The notes under the pieces: generated by a model
Told to the model about the DNA's origin: nothing
Database searches by the model: none
Seen by the model: only the letters and a program-made list of their open reading frames with translations
Shown: piece by piece, positions 58,201 through 61,200 of the stretch
How the letters are laid out: each line of letters starts with the position of its first letter
Position numbering within the stretch: the first letter of the stretch is position 1
From: Girardinichthys multiradiatus
Taxonomy: Eukaryota; Chordata; Actinopteri; Cyprinodontiformes; Goodeidae
Assembly: GCF_021462225.1 (NCBI RefSeq)
Contig: NC_061817.1
Coordinates: 12,949,204 to 13,013,203 of the forward strand
Length of the DNA stretch: 64,000 nucleotides
Direction of reading: 5' to 3'
Position numbers and translations under genes: made by a program

Positions 58201-61200
58201 AGTGTCCATTTTTAAAACTCATTTAAAAACGTATATTATTGACCTTCAACCCAACTGGGACTTGATTTTACTCAGATTTTATAGGTGTTGATTTTATTTG
58301 TTTTATTGTTTGGTTTTTACTAAGTTTGTATTTAATTTTTAAGTTATTTACATTGTTGTGTGCTTACCTTTGTTATTTTATTTGATGTTCAGCACTCTGT
58401 TTCAGCTGTGGCTGATGTTAAAGCACTTAAAAATAAAGTTGTTGTTGATCATGATGATGATGATTAAATAAAAATAGACCACCTTTTTTAAAAATGTAAG
58501 AAAGGAAAGACATTTTAAGACTGTGGTATCTGGAGCCGTTTTTTAGAGATTGGATAACTGCATGTTAAAAGTATTTGGAGATAACGCCTGAGACAGACTG
58601 ATGTTTACAATACTAAGAGCATTCGGCCCTAAAGTGGAGAAGAATTCTTTAAAAAGTCAAGGAAGAACAGCATCATTTGGGGAACCAGGCTTTAAATGAC
58701 CAACAATCTTTAGTAGAGAAGACAGCCACAGGCTCTAACAGATCAAAAACTGCAGAGCAGAGAGCAAAGACTGAAGGGTCATGAGCAGAATGTGTGATAA
58801 GAGCCTTAATTGTCTTTATAAGCAGCAAGAGAGGTTCCAGTACAAGTAGTCTGTGGAGCATAAAAAGTGTCTGAAATGACATCTGCAGTTTGTCCTTTTT
58901 CCACCTGGCCTCAGCTCAACGGCATTGACGTCTGACAGGTTGAGTCCCGGCATTCAATCCGGACCTGAAATAGAAGGAATGTCACTGACATATGGCCCAT
59001 AACATAATATAGGCACACACATTGAGTTCACTGGTAATGAAGGTGAAAGAACCATCTTGAGGAGGACAGTGGTGTTAGGAGTTAATCTATATTTTTTATT
59101 ATTATTATAGTTCAAATTCATTTTATGTCTTTATGTCAAGGTATGATGGTCCAGAAAACAGAACTGCAACATTGCTGACACCTAGTGGTTAGAAAGCTGA
59201 AACAACTACGGTGACTGTCACCAGTTTACATCCATCATAGGCAAAAATCTAGTTAATTTAGGGCTCCTAATGATTCTTTTGAACTTTTTCTTTTCAGGAT
59301 GGAGTAATTATCAAATAAACAATTCAATAAACTTTGAAAAACACGAATTGAGTACACAAAAGGGAATTTATTGTTTTGTTTTGTTTTTGTATTGTTATTG
59401 CTTTTTTTTAACACACTCACACTTTGTCAAAATTATGCATACTTACTGGCCCCAACCCTGTAAAAACATGCATTCGCACTAATAATCAGTTAAATGCCAC
59501 TAGCAATGTTAGACTTCAACTAGATGCTTTTTATAGTCTTAAACAAGCTTCTGGCATAATCCTGGTTGGATATTTGACCACCCTTCTTGGCAGAGTTCAC
59601 AGGGTTCCATTTGAATTTGCCGGTTTTCTAAGATGTCGTCTTGGTCCAATAATCTCTTTCCTACTTCTTATTTCAGTTCTAAAATGCACGCTTGCAGCCA
59701 GGGCTGATCAGCCAATCAAAAGCTGACTTTTGGGCAATGTGGGAGTTGCGGCGTCATATTTCACATCGTGGAAAGTGGATTCTGAAGTTAGCCAGTACAG
59801 ACAGAGTTCTTCATCTGTGACACTGAGAGTTTAAAGATGGGAATATTTTTGGTTCCTAACTAAAACACTGTCTGCTTATGTTCATAATTCATAGGAGAGT
59901 CCCATGTAGCTGCAGGTGGTTTCTCTATTAACAAAGGCTGTAACATTTTGAAATGTGTGGACTGGAGAGAAACTAATTCCAACATGTGGTTTTAAAATCC
60001 ATTGAACAGTTCTAGTTGTCATTAAAAGCCCTAAATGAATATGACATTAATTGGTGTGATGAGTGTAGTTAAACCTCTGATTGGCAGATCATGTACTCGA
60101 GTGAATTCATTAAATGTAGTGATGTGATCTTTCATTGGAATTTCTGTAGATTTATCAGAGTATTGCATCTTGGGAATAATAATTAGGAATCCTTTTGCGG
60201 TAAGGATTCCCCTGCATCTGAATTATTTTGTTTGTCTTGAAGGGCTCTGAAGCTCTGCGGTTCTGGAGGACCTCCTCATGTGAAGCTCATCGTTGAGTGG
60301 GAGCACAGAGTCAAAGATTGGTCAGTGTTTTAGCTTTACATTGTCCCTCTATAATTTCTTGTTGCATTGGTTTGTATGATTTCTGTAACTTTTTTGTCTC
60401 CGGGGCACCAGCCTGTTCGGTAACATCCACGAGGAAGTGGTGAAGGATGCAGACAGCGTACGAAATCTGCAGCAGCACCACGTCCAACAGTTCAGCTGCA
60501 CCTTGGATGAGTGCTTCCAGCTCTACACCAAAGAGGAACAGGTATGGCATAATTATATCTTAAACACTTACCTGGAACAGAAGCACACTTATGTTTTTAG
60601 ATAAGTGTGCTATCACAATTCTACACAATCTTTTATTCTAGAAATAAAACCCACAAAAGACAGATGTTTTCATAATTCATAATTTCTACTCTACTTCCAG
60701 AGCTTAGTAAAAATGTCTATACCACTGTGAGTTTTTCATATTTTGTCATCTTGCAACCACTAATGTCAATGCATTTTCTTTGGACCTTTATACAATAGAT
60801 AAACTCAAAGCACCGCATAATGGTGAGGTGGGAAAAAAAGGATACATGCTTTTCAAAATTTTGTTTGCAAATTTGAAAAGCATGGTGTGTATTTGTCTGT
60901 CAGTTCCCTGTGCTCCGGTACTGCTAACATTCAATGCATTAAATTAGCAGCAAAAATCACCCAATTAGCAAAAGGACTCCACTTATGTGTAACCTATTCT
61001 CAGTATAGTTGCAGCTGTTCTGTTGAGTAAAGTAGTGGAGATTTGTAAAGCTCAAGGAGCACTGTTTTACCACACCTGCAAACCTGTCAGGACACCAAAA
61101 CAAACAAACCAGGCAAGAATAGCATTAATCAAAGAAGCAGCCACAGTAACTCTGGAGTAGCTGCAGAGATCCAAAGCTCAGGTGGGAAAATCTGTCCATG